Below are positions 15,961-23,198 of a stretch of 27,756 bases of DNA, in pieces. This stretch comes from Alphaproteobacteria bacterium. GTDB taxonomy: Bacteria > Pseudomonadota > Alphaproteobacteria > Rhizobiales > Aestuariivirgaceae. The notes below the pieces were generated by a model that saw only the letters and a program-made list of their open reading frames with translations, was not told the origin of the DNA and searched no databases. A program made the position numbers and the translations under genes. The stretch is taken from positions 1-27,756 of the forward strand of contig JAJRRZ010000170.1 of NCBI GenBank assembly GCA_024279045.1, in the 5' to 3' direction. Position 1 is the stretch's first letter. Each line of letters starts with the position of its first letter.

Positions 15961-17406
15961 ATGCTCCATATTCCGCGTATCTTCATCTCCGCCGCGCACA
16001 AGAGCTCCGGCAAGACCACCATTTCGGTGGGACTGGCGCGGGCGCTGAGCGAGCGCGGGCGCAAGGTGCGCATGTTCAAGAAGGGGCCGGATTACATCGA
16101 CCCTCTGTGGCACCGGCTGGCCAGTGGGCGCGACAGTTACAACCTCGATTTCAACACGCAGGCGCCGGAGGAAATTCGCGCGCTGTTTGCCAGCCGGGCG
16201 GCGGGGCATGATGTGAGCATCATCGAGGCCAACAAGGGCCTGCATGACGGTCTGGCGCTGGATGGCATCGACTCCAACGCGGCGCTGGCGAAACTGCTGG
16301 GCGCGCCGGTGGTGCTGGTGATCGACACGGAAGGCATCACGCGGGGCATTGCACCATTGTTGCTGGGTTATCAGGCGTTCGACGAGGATGTGCGCATTGC
16401 CGGGGTGATCCTCAACCGGGTGGCCGGGCCGCGGCACGAGGCAAAGCTGCGCTCGGCGGTGGAGCATTATACGGATCTGGAAGTGCTTGGCGCGGTGCGG
16501 CGCAGCGCCGAACTGGTGCTGGAAGAGCGCCACCTGGGCCTGACGACACCGGGCGATGCGGCGCGGCGGGAGGAATGGCTGACAGAAATCGGCAGGCGAG
16601 TGGCGGAGCAGGTGGATCTGGCGCGCATGGAGCAGATCGCGCAAGCGGCGCCGGGGCTGGATGCGCCACCGGGTGTGCCGTGTGCGCCGGATGCGCACGT
16701 TGCGGTGGAAGGGGAAAGGCCGGGACAGGGACTGCGGCTGGCGGTGGCGCGCGATGCGGCGTTCTGCTTCACCTATGCCGACGACCTGGAGCGCTTCATG
16801 GCGCTGGGGGTGGATCTGGCATTCTTCAGCCCGCTGGCTGATGCGCGGCTGCCGGAGAACATCGACGGGCTGTTTCTGCCCGGAGGCTTTCCGGAAACGC
16901 ACATGCGGGCGCTTGAAGCCAACGCGGATATGCGCGCCGGCATCCGCGCGGCCATCGAGGCTGGGCTGCCCACTTATGCGGAGTGTGGCGGGCTAATGTA
17001 TCTGGCCGAGCGCATCCGTTGGGGTGATGAGATGGCGCGGATGTGCGGCGTGGTGCCCGGCGAGGCAGTGATGCATGAAAAGCCGCAGGGGCGCGGCATC
17101 ATCCATTTGCGGCCCACGGGGCGCGCGCCGTGGTCGCCCATGCCGGGTGATGAGCAGGCGGGGCGGGACGTGATGCGGGCGCACGAGTTTCATCATGCAT
17201 CGCTTGAGGGCTGTGCGTGCGCCGGGGCCGTGTTTGCCTGGGATGTGGCGCGCGGGCACGGCATCGACGGTGCGCACGACGGGCTGGTGTTGCACAACCT
17301 GGTGGCCGGATTTGCGCATTTGCGGCATGCGCGGCAATCGCCGTGGGTGGAGGCATTCATCGCCTTCATGCGGCGCTGCAAGTCGTCAGCCGGGGGTGTG
17401 GCCTGA
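15961..17406 (+). CDS. dsrN: Siroheme amidase-like protein DsrN (CbiA/CobB family)
   Basis: The 481-aa protein has a cobyrinic acid a,c-diamide synthase fold. The N-terminal ATP-binding domain has the P-loop SSGKTT (residues 15-20), the KKGPDYIDPLWH substrate motif and a GLHDGL segment. The C-terminal class I glutamine amidotransferase domain has the nucleophile C342 in YAECGGLMYL and a GGFPETH motif. In A. vinosum, DsrN is thought to amidate siroheme to the siroamide form used by DsrAB. The genomic partnership with dsr genes, and no other cobalamin gene in the window, favours DsrN over CobB. The ATG at 15961 is preferred over an in-frame upstream start at 15916 that overlaps the DUF4202 stop. 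A direct connection to CysG function is inferred. Confidence 0.9.
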   Translation: MLHIPRIFISAAHKSSGKTTISVGLARALSERGRKVRMFKKGPDYIDPLWHRLASGRDSYNLDFNTQAPEEIRALFASRAAGHDVSIIEANKGLHDGLALDGIDSNAALAKLLGAPVVLVIDTEGITRGIAPLLLGYQAFDEDVRIAGVILNRVAGPRHEAKLRSAVEHYTDLEVLGAVRRSAELVLEERHLGLTTPGDAARREEWLTEIGRRVAEQVDLARMEQIAQAAPGLDAPPGVPCAPDAHVAVEGERPGQGLRLAVARDAAFCFTYADDLERFMALGVDLAFFSPLADARLPENIDGLFLPGGFPETHMRALEANADMRAGIRAAIEAGLPTYAECGGLMYLAERIRWGDEMARMCGVVPGEAVMHEKPQGRGIIHLRPTGRAPWSPMPGDEQAGRDVMRAHEFHHASLEGCACAGAVFAWDVARGHGIDGAHDGLVLHNLVAGFAHLRHARQSPWVEAFIAFMRRCKSSAGGVA

Positions 17407-17593
17407 TCTTGGGCGAGGCATGCGGATTGGTGGGGGCACTCCGCGAAAATGGCCCGCGAAAATGAATAAAATCTGAACGGTGTATTCAGCGTGGGTTTTA
17501 CATTCATCTGTTAGGCATGGAGCATGAAGACATTGCCGGAAGCGCATGACCGGGGGTTGGTGGCAGGCGCGGGTTCCGGCAGGGAGGTGCAAC

Positions 17594-17872
17594 ATGCGGT
17601 GGGTGGTGTATCCAGTGGTGTTTGCGGCGTTCGGGTTGACAGCCTTTGCCGGGGTGGCGCTGAAGCAGTCGGGCATGGGGCGGGAAGCGCCGCACATGCT
17701 CGCGGAGATGGCGGAGGTGGTTCGCGATCATGTGGCTGGCGCGGAAGCCGGCAGCGTGGTGATCTACAAGACCACGCCGGGCGTTGCCCTGCCGTATCCG
17801 AACCATGCGGCGGAGCCTTACGGGCAAGATGCCGCCATGGGCTGCCGCATCGGCATCTGTCAGGATGTGTGA
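17594..17872 (+). CDS. Hypothetical 92-aa N-terminally anchored small protein
   Basis: I do not recognise this protein. From the ATG at 17594, behind GGGAGG, it is 92 aa. One N-terminal hydrophobic segment (VVYPVVFAAFGLTAFAGVAL) can act as signal or anchor. The rest is a short exported-looking domain ending in GCRIGICQDV, with two cysteines (C-x4-C). It has no heme motif. The good ribosome binding site, the plausible signal and a terminator about 130 bp downstream support a real gene. It lies 187 bp after dsrN on the same strand; the gap holds no gene, only an AT-rich stretch with CTGAA (17473-17477) and TTCAG (17485-17489) as a small inverted repeat. A periplasmic redox or metal role is possible but unproven. 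Confidence 0.55.
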   Translation: MRWVVYPVVFAAFGLTAFAGVALKQSGMGREAPHMLAEMAEVVRDHVAGAEAGSVVIYKTTPGVALPYPNHAAEPYGQDAAMGCRIGICQDV

Positions 17873-17966
17873 GGTTTCGGCAACAGCGACCGGGAGGCAA
17901 CCAGCCAATGATGTTCGCTCGACAGGCACATACATGAAGTTCGTGTTTCTCTCCCTTGTCCCCCCG

Positions 17967-17991
17967 AGCCGGTTTGTCCCCTCGACCGGCT
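17967..17991 (+). ncRNA. Stem-loop with C-rich loop (possible small RNA part)
   Basis: AGCCGGT (17967-17973) pairs perfectly with ACCGGCT (17985-17991) around the loop TTGTCCCCTCG. It stands 11 nt before a second hairpin that ends in a T-run. The exposed CCCCTC is complementary to G-rich ribosome binding sites. Either this is a two-hairpin 3' UTR of the 92-aa gene, or the 3' part of a small regulatory RNA. No clear promoter was found just upstream. Confidence 0.35.
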
Positions 17992-18002
17992 ACCCCGACT
18001 GG

Positions 18003-18035
18003 CCCCGCCGTTCCCCTCCGGCGGGGTCTTTTTCC
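18003..18035 (+). terminator. Rho-independent terminator
   Basis: CCCCGCCG (18003-18010) pairs perfectly with CGGCGGGG (18019-18026) around TTCCCCTC, and TCTTTTTCC follows at once. This is the most typical terminator of the window. It serves the 92-aa gene or a small RNA, and insulates the phosphatase operon downstream. Confidence 0.85.
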
Positions 18036-18049
18036 GTTCCGTGCCGGGT

Positions 18050-18079
18050 TTGACATGTGGTGGTGGCTGCGGCCACATG
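18050..18079 (+). promoter_or_regulatory. Promoter with overlapping inverted repeat upstream of the phosphatase gene
   Basis: A consensus -35, TTGACA (18050-18055), overlaps CATGTGG (18054-18060). After 12 bp CCACATG (18073-18079) forms the perfect second arm and covers the expected -10 position. The -10 itself is poor (CCACAT or CACATG), as is common for activated or repressed promoters. The arrangement suggests a dimeric regulator that covers the promoter. The phosphatase ATG lies 31 bp further on. Confidence 0.5.
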
Positions 18080-18109
18080 AGATCGAGTTGTATTCAAACC
18101 GATTCGGAG

Positions 18110-18616
18110 ATGGCTGCATTGCGCATACTGTTCGTTTGCCTGGGCAACATTTGCCGCTCGCCGATGGCGGAGGGGCTGTTTCGCCGCGAGATCGAGCGGC
18201 GCGGCCTGGAAGGGTTGGTGGAGGTCGATTCCGCCGGCACGGGAAGCTGGCATATTGGCGAGCCGCCAGACGAGCGTGCGCAGCGGGCCATTGCGCGGCG
18301 GGGGGTGGATATTTCGCACCTGCGCGGGCGGCAGGTGAAGCGGCCCGACCTGGAGGCGTTCGACCTGATCCTGGCGATGGATCGGGAAAATTATGCCGAC
18401 CTGCTGTCGCTGGCCGATGATGCGCAGGCGGAGCGCATCCGTCTGTTTCTGGATTTTGCGCCGGGGGCGGCGGGGCAGGAGGTGCCCGACCCGTATTTTG
18501 GCGGCGAGGAAGGCTTCGAGCATGTGCTCGATCTGCTGGAGCAGGCCGCTGCCGGACTGGCGGATTTCGTGGAAGAGGAGCTGCGCCGCCGGGGGCGGTT
18601 GCGGGCGGAATCATGA
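18110..18616 (+). CDS. Low-molecular-weight protein-tyrosine phosphatase
   Basis: The 168-aa cytoplasmic protein has the signature phosphate loop VCLGNICRSP, giving the nucleophile C10 and R16 in CX5R near the N-terminus. The general acid D127 lies in VPDPYFGGEEGFE. These are the complete catalytic residues of the LMW-PTP family, which dephosphorylates tyrosine (or arginine, in some members). The ATG at 18110 is chosen because residues upstream in the longer frame run through the promoter and are not family-like. The stop overlaps the ATG of the next gene by 4 bp. It is the first gene of the 18110-22893 row. Its target is unknown; no tyrosine kinase or capsule gene is in the window. Confidence 0.93.
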   Translation: MAALRILFVCLGNICRSPMAEGLFRREIERRGLEGLVEVDSAGTGSWHIGEPPDERAQRAIARRGVDISHLRGRQVKRPDLEAFDLILAMDRENYADLLSLADDAQAERIRLFLDFAPGAAGQEVPDPYFGGEEGFEHVLDLLEQAAAGLADFVEEELRRRGRLRAES

Positions 18617-19455
18617 GTGGCTCGCCCGGCAGGGCTGGTGGCAAGAGCAGTGGCACAAGCGGCGGCAAGCCGCGGCGCTCGCTGTTGCGGCGCGGGGTGG
18701 ACATGTTGCGCAGTGCACCGCCGGCGGAGGAGTTGCGCGAGGTGCTGGACTGCGCGGGTCGCGCGGTGGAGGTGGTGGTGCGGCGCAGTGCACGGGCGCG
18801 GCGCATCATCCTGCGGTTGCCGCCGGGGGAAGGGCGCGCGGTGGTGATCGTGCCGCCGGGGGTGGCGCTGGATGAAGGACTTGCCTTCGCCAGGAGCCGC
18901 AAGGACTGGATTGCCGAAAAACTGGCGGCGCGTGGCGCGGTGGTGGCGTTTCGTCACGGGGTGCACATTCCCTTTCGCGGCGAGGAGCATCTGATTGTGC
19001 ATGTGCCAGGGGCGCGTGGGCGCGGCAGCGTCTGGCGCGAGGAGGTGGCCGGGGCGCGGCGGCTGTGCGTGGCCGGGGCGGAGGAGCATTTGCCGCGTAG
19101 GCTGACGGACTGGCTGAAGGAACAGGCGCGGCGCGAGCTTTTGCGCGCCTGTCGGCATTATGCGCAGGCGATGGAGGTGCGTTTCAGCCGGCTGATGGTG
19201 CGTGATCAGAAAAGCCGCTGGGGGTCGTCGTCCACTTCCGGCACGCTGAGCTTTTCATGGCGGGTGATCCTGGCGCCGCCAATGGTGCTGGACTATCTGG
19301 CGGCGCACGAGGTGGCGCACCTGCGCGAGATGAACCATTCGCCGCGCTTCTGGCGGCTGGTGGCGGCGCATTGTCCGCACTGGCGCAAGGCGGAGGCCTG
19401 GCTCGACAAACACGGTGCGCGGCTGCATCAGTATGGTGGGGAAGGCAATGCTTGA
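18613..19455 (+). CDS. YgjP-type zinc metallopeptidase (PF01863-like)
   Basis: The 280-aa protein carries the zinc site HEVAH (H232, E233, H236) followed by H242 (EMNHSPRFW), the HExxHx5H arrangement of YgjP/DUF45 proteins. RDQKSRWGSSS, before it, is the family's second conserved block. The first 35 residues are basic, glycine/serine-rich and probably disordered. No signal peptide is seen, so it is cytoplasmic. The ATG at 18613 overlaps the phosphatase stop by 4 bp and the end overlaps mltA by 8 bp, so translation is coupled. The substrate is not established for the family as I know it. Confidence 0.9.
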   Translation: MSGSPGRAGGKSSGTSGGKPRRSLLRRGVDMLRSAPPAEELREVLDCAGRAVEVVVRRSARARRIILRLPPGEGRAVVIVPPGVALDEGLAFARSRKDWIAEKLAARGAVVAFRHGVHIPFRGEEHLIVHVPGARGRGSVWREEVAGARRLCVAGAEEHLPRRLTDWLKEQARRELLRACRHYAQAMEVRFSRLMVRDQKSRWGSSSTSGTLSFSWRVILAPPMVLDYLAAHEVAHLREMNHSPRFWRLVAAHCPHWRKAEAWLDKHGARLHQYGGEGNA

Positions 19456-20740
19456 ACGGGCAATCGCCGCGTGGCGGCTGGTGGTGGGCGCGGCGGTGAT
19501 GTTGCTGGCGCTGATGATGGCGGGGGGCGCGGCCATGGCGAAAAAACCGGTGATGCTGCGCTTTGCCGATCTGCCTGGCTGGGAGACAGCGGATCATGCC
19601 CTGGCGCTGGCGGCGTTTCGGCGTTCGTGCCGGGCGATGTTGCGGCATGATTATTACTGGCGTGCGGCGAAATATGGCGGGCGTCCGGTGGACTGGCGGG
19701 AGGCGTGCGAGGCGGCGCTGAAGCTGCCGGAGAAGGCCTCGCGCAAGCAGGCGCGGGCATTTTTCGAGCGGTATTTCACGCCGGTGGCGGTGAATGCCGG
19801 GCGCAAGCCGCAGGGGCTGTTCACGGGGTATTACGAGCCGGAAGTCCGCGGCAGCCTGAAGCGCGGCAAGGGGTATGCGGTGCCGATTCACGCACGGCCT
19901 GATGATCTGGTGCGGCTGAAGCCGGCGGAGGCGAAGCGGCTGGGCGTGGCCTACGGGCGGTATGTGAAGGGGAGGGCGCGGCCCTATTTCACGCGCGCGC
20001 AGATCGACCGTGGCGCACTGAAGGGGCGGGGGCTGGAAATCCTCTGGCTGAAAGACCCGGTGGACAAGTTCTTCATGCAGATACAAGGTTCCGGCAGGGT
20101 GCGCCTGCCTGATGGACGGGTGGTGCGGCTGGCCTTCGCGGGCAAGACAGGGCATCCCTTCACCGGCGTGGGCAAGCTGCTGATAGAGCGTGGCATCATC
20201 CCGCGCGAGAAATTGTCCATGCAGTCCATTCGCCGCTGGATGGCGCGGCATCCGAAACAGGCGCGCAAGCTGATGTGGGAGAACAAATCCTATGTGTTCT
20301 TCCGCATTGTCGATTTGCCCGATGCGCGGCTGGGGGCCTATGGCGCGCAAGGGGTGCAACTGACGCCGATGGCGTCGCTGGCGGTGGATTATCGCTACTG
20401 GCCCTATGGTGCGCCGGTGTGGCTGGAAACCACCGCGCCGCGTCCGAGCGGAGGGCAGGGGCCGTTCCGTCGGTTGATGGTGGCGCAGGACACCGGCACG
20501 GCCATTCGTGGCGTGGTGCGTGGCGATATTTTCTTCGGCTTTGGCGAGAAGGCCGGGGCGCTGGCCGGGCGGATGAAGGCGCCGGGGTTCATGGCCGTGC
20601 TGTTGCCGAGGCCGTTGGCGGAGCGAATAACGGGACAGGTAGCGGCGCCCGTGGCAAGGACGCGGGATGAGGGCGCGCAGGGCAACCAGCCCGGGGCAGG
20701 TGGCAAGCGCATGAATTTCTCTGCCGGGAGGCGGCCATGA
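19448..20740 (+). CDS. mltA: Membrane-bound lytic murein transglycosylase A
   Basis: The 430-aa exported protein has an N-terminal hydrophobic signal (VVGAAVMLLALMMAGGAAMA) without a clear lipobox. It has the MltA core (GLFTGYYEPEVRG, KDPVDKFFMQIQGSGRV) and a C-terminal 3D domain with D348 in AQDTGTAIRG and the RGDIFFGFG motif. It cleaves peptidoglycan glycan strands, forming 1,6-anhydromuramyl ends, in the periplasm. The ATG at 19448 follows GGGGAAGG and overlaps the metallopeptidase by 8 bp; the longer frame from 19415 is not needed. The end overlaps the next gene by 4 bp. The family assignment is secure from the domain order. Confidence 0.93.
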   Translation: MLERAIAAWRLVVGAAVMLLALMMAGGAAMAKKPVMLRFADLPGWETADHALALAAFRRSCRAMLRHDYYWRAAKYGGRPVDWREACEAALKLPEKASRKQARAFFERYFTPVAVNAGRKPQGLFTGYYEPEVRGSLKRGKGYAVPIHARPDDLVRLKPAEAKRLGVAYGRYVKGRARPYFTRAQIDRGALKGRGLEILWLKDPVDKFFMQIQGSGRVRLPDGRVVRLAFAGKTGHPFTGVGKLLIERGIIPREKLSMQSIRRWMARHPKQARKLMWENKSYVFFRIVDLPDARLGAYGAQGVQLTPMASLAVDYRYWPYGAPVWLETTAPRPSGGQGPFRRLMVAQDTGTAIRGVVRGDIFFGFGEKAGALAGRMKAPGFMAVLLPRPLAERITGQVAAPVARTRDEGAQGNQPGAGGKRMNFSAGRRP

Positions 20741-21342
20741 GGCAATGGCGGAAAATCACCGTGCTGCGGCGGCAGGATATGTTGTATCTGCTGCTGGCGG
20801 TGGCGCTGGTGGTGGGTGGGTATCTGTGGTTGCGGGCCTCCTACCGGGTGGCGGAGGAGTGGCCGTTCACGCAGGAAATCCTGCTGGTGATTCTGGGCAT
20901 CGTGGCGACGGTGCTGATCACTGCATTGCTGCTGAACAAGCAGACGGAAGTAGAGCTGGAAAAGGAATGGTCGCTGAAGTTCACCGAGCTGAAGATGACC
21001 ATCTACACCAGCTTGCTGGACCTGCTGGAAGAGGTGCTGGCGGCGGGGCAGATCAGCCAGCGCGAGCGGTTGCGTCTGCAGTTCATCACTCACAAGCTCA
21101 GCCTGGTGGCGGGGGCGAATGTGTTGGATGAATATCAGCGATTTCTGGATGTGTTTCAGCGCGCATCGGCTGATGACGCCTATTCCTCCAGCGAGGTTCG
21201 CGAAGTGCAGGAAGCGCTGGCGCAATTGACGACAGAAATCCGCCGCGATCTGGTGGGTGAGAGTGATGCGGAGGCCGGATATTCCCAGGAGGCCGTTTCG
21301 GCCCGGATCATGAGCAACATGCGCCGGCAGATGGGTGGCTGA
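20737..21342 (+). CDS. Hypothetical two-TM membrane protein, 201 aa
   Basis: I do not recognise the family. Two hydrophobic helices lie near the N-terminus (about residues 16-32, DMLYLLLAVALVVGGYLWL region, and 46-65, ILLVILGIVATVLITALLL). A soluble, charged, helical C-terminal part of about 135 residues follows, with a possible coiled coil (KQTEVELEKEWSLKFTELK). Both termini are probably cytoplasmic. The ATG overlaps the mltA stop by 4 bp (ATGA). The gene ends 29 bp before fetA. Position suggests an envelope role with MltA, but nothing in the sequence proves it. Confidence 0.75.
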   Translation: MRQWRKITVLRRQDMLYLLLAVALVVGGYLWLRASYRVAEEWPFTQEILLVILGIVATVLITALLLNKQTEVELEKEWSLKFTELKMTIYTSLLDLLEEVLAAGQISQRERLRLQFITHKLSLVAGANVLDEYQRFLDVFQRASADDAYSSSEVREVQEALAQLTTEIRRDLVGESDAEAGYSQEAVSARIMSNMRRQMGG

Positions 21343-21371
21343 AGGCCTGTGGCAATGGCGAGGGTGCGCAC

Positions 21372-21983
21372 ATGCTGGAGGTGAGGCAACTGGCCAGACC
21401 GGGGCTGCTGCATCCGGCAACACTGTCGATTTCCGCTGGTGAATGCGGCGTTGTCATGGGGCAGTCCGGCGCGGGCAAGTCGGTGTTGGCGCGGGCGATT
21501 GCCGACCTTGATCCGAACGAGGGCGACGTGCTGTGGCAGGGGCAATCGCGCAATGCCATGCCGGCGCCGCAATGGCGGCGGCTGGTGGCCTATGTGCCGG
21601 CGGAAAGTGGCTGGTGGGCACAGCGCGTGGGGGAGCATTTCGTGCATCCGGACAATGCAGACGATTTGCTGACGGCGGTGGGGTTGACGACGGAGGCAAT
21701 GAACTGGTCGATCAGCCGCACCTCCAGCGGCGAGCGGCAGCGGCTGGCGCTGGTGCGGGCGCTGGCGATGCAGCCGCAAGCGCTGGTGCTTGATGAGCCA
21801 ACCTCGGCGCTGGATGCATCATCGCGGCAGAAGGTGGAGGCGTTGCTGCAACGGTTGCTGGGAGAGGGGGTGGCCATCCTGCTCATCACGCATGATGCAG
21901 CGCAGGCGCGGCGGCTGGGCAGCCGTTTCTGGCGCATGGAACAGGGCCGGCTGGAGCCGGAGCAGATGCCGCCGGAATTGTGA
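21372..21983 (+). CDS. fetA: ABC transporter ATP-binding protein FetA-like
   Basis: The 203-aa protein is a short ABC ATPase. It has Walker A GQSGAGKS (about residue 36), signature TSSGERQR, Walker B ALVLDEPTSALD and the switch LLITHD. Its small size and the following UPF0014-type permease identify it as the FetA/YbbL partner. In Escherichia coli, FetAB exports iron and raises peroxide resistance. The ATG at 21372 is 29 bp after the preceding membrane protein gene. Iron handling would suit a cell rich in iron-sulfur and heme proteins such as those of the dsr locus, but this is inference. Confidence 0.85.
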   Translation: MLEVRQLARPGLLHPATLSISAGECGVVMGQSGAGKSVLARAIADLDPNEGDVLWQGQSRNAMPAPQWRRLVAYVPAESGWWAQRVGEHFVHPDNADDLLTAVGLTTEAMNWSISRTSSGERQRLALVRALAMQPQALVLDEPTSALDASSRQKVEALLQRLLGEGVAILLITHDAAQARRLGSRFWRMEQGRLEPEQMPPEL

Positions 21984-21988
21984 ACGCC

Positions 21989-22016
21989 TTGCGAATACTT
22001 GTGGAAAATCATTATT
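21989..22016 (+). promoter_or_regulatory. Candidate internal promoter before fetB
   Basis: TTGCGA (21989-21994) and ATTATT (22011-22016) are separated by 16 bp in the AT-rich 100-bp gap between fetA and fetB. It is modest by eye. fetB may also be reached by read-through from fetA. Confidence 0.3.
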
Positions 22017-22083
22017 TGTTCTTTTCATGTTTCTGCATGGTGATAGGGTCGTCTTGTAATCATGGCAAAGCGCGGGCAGGGCA

Positions 22084-22893
22084 ATGGCGCAGAACGGCTA
22101 TATCACGCTGCAATACTGGGAGGTGGCGGCCTCGGCCTTGCTGCTGGTGATCACGGCAGGGTTGGCGTTGCTGTTTCAGGCGGGGCTGGCGCGCTCGCTG
22201 GTGTGGGTGGCGGCACGCATGGTGGCGCAGTTGCTGCTGGTGGGGCTGGTGCTGAAGTTCATCTTCGAGGCCACCAACCTGTGGATCACCCTGGCGGCGG
22301 CAACGGTGATGGCGGGCATGGCCATGCGCGAGGTCATGCGCCGCCAGCAGCGCCCGCTGGCGGGGGTGTGGCGCTGGCTGCCCGGCTCGGCATCGCTGCT
22401 GTTCATAGGCGTGCTGGCGGTGCTGTATGCGCAATTGGTGGTGCTGCGCCCCGAGCCATGGCATGCACCGCGGCAATTGCTGCCGATCTTCGGCATGATC
22501 CTGGGCAACTCCATGACCGGCATCACCCTAGGGCTGAATGCCATTACCGAGGCCGCCACGCGTGAGCGCGCGGCCATCGAGGCGCGGCTGCTGCTTGGGT
22601 GTACGCGCTGGCAGGCCATTCGGCCATTCGCCGCGCAGGCGCTGCGCACGGCGCTGACGCCCATCATGAACGCCATGGCGGCGGCTGGCATCATCTCGCT
22701 GCCGGGAATGATGACCGGGCAGATTCTGGCCGGTGCGCCGCCGGTGGAGGCGGTCAAGTATCAGCTCATGATCATGTTCCTGATTGCCGGCGTGGTGGGG
22801 CTGGCGGCGCTGGCGGCGATGATCGGTGTGATCTGGCGGCTGACGGACGAACGTCATCGGTTGCGGCAGGATCGTTTCGCGCAAGTGGGCTGA
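22084..22893 (+). CDS. fetB: ABC transporter permease FetB-like (UPF0014 family)
   Basis: The 269-aa membrane protein has about seven hydrophobic segments and the hallmark cytoplasmic motifs of the family: GMILGNSMTGITLGLN, then EARLLLGCTRWQAIRPF and GIISLPGMMTGQILAG. It pairs with the FetA ATPase for metal (iron) export at the inner membrane. The ATG at 22084 is in frame with the typical N-terminal helix; its ribosome binding site (GGGCAGGG) is modest. A 100-bp gap with a possible promoter separates it from fetA. It ends the 18110-22893 gene row. Confidence 0.85.
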   Translation: MAQNGYITLQYWEVAASALLLVITAGLALLFQAGLARSLVWVAARMVAQLLLVGLVLKFIFEATNLWITLAAATVMAGMAMREVMRRQQRPLAGVWRWLPGSASLLFIGVLAVLYAQLVVLRPEPWHAPRQLLPIFGMILGNSMTGITLGLNAITEAATRERAAIEARLLLGCTRWQAIRPFAAQALRTALTPIMNAMAAAGIISLPGMMTGQILAGAPPVEAVKYQLMIMFLIAGVVGLAALAAMIGVIWRLTDERHRLRQDRFAQVG

Positions 22894-22969
22894 GAGTGCT
22901 GTATCGGGCAATGTGTGCATGCGTGTGTTTGTGCAGTTTCTTGACATCGTGAAGAAATGAAACCTGACC

Positions 22970-23037
22970 GGGTGGTTTGCCTGACGGGGCGGTTTGCTTG
23001 GCCGGGTGGCTTGCGTGGCAGGGTGGATTTGCGTTAT
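22970..23037 (+). repeat. Four 17-bp tandem repeats upstream of rplY
   Basis: Four units of exactly 17 bp follow each other: GGGTGGTTTGCCTGACG, GGGCGGTTTGCTTGGCC, GGGTGGCTTGCGTGGCA and GGGTGGATTTGCGTTAT. Every unit begins GGGYGG and holds a TTGC core. They occupy the middle of the 305-bp fetB-rplY gap. Units 3 and 4 contain the rplY promoter elements. The origin may be slipped duplication or a set of regulator sites. The repeat is seen directly. Confidence 0.8.
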
Positions 23038-23039
23038 AT
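23011..23039 (+). promoter_or_regulatory. Promoter of rplY
   Basis: TTGCGT (23011-23016) and TTATAT (23034-23039) are separated by 17 bp, a good sigma-70 fit. It would produce a leader of about 150 nt before the rplY ATG. Another TTGACA (22941-22946) lacks a matching -10. No further gene is seen in 22894-23198. Confidence 0.5.
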
Positions 23040-23198
23040 GCGCGCAATCTCCCGGACAATGTCGTCTGGCAATCAAGCGGCGGGGACGGTCACCCCTGGA
23101 GGAAGCTCGCCGCAGTTGGAGGATTTTGCCGGGATCAATGGGCTGGCGCGGCACTGCCTGGTGTGCTGGCTGGCGGTCTTGAAAACGGAGTTGCTGAC

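Noticed and set aside
17935..18053. Short ORF starting MKFVFLSLV before the phosphatase gene
   Set aside because: It runs through both hairpins and the terminator, has Pro/Arg/Ser-rich composition dictated by the stems, and lacks a good ribosome binding site.
22941..22946. Consensus TTGACA downstream of fetB as rplY promoter
   Set aside because: No acceptable -10 lies 16-18 bp downstream, while TTGCGT-17-TTATAT closer to rplY fits better.
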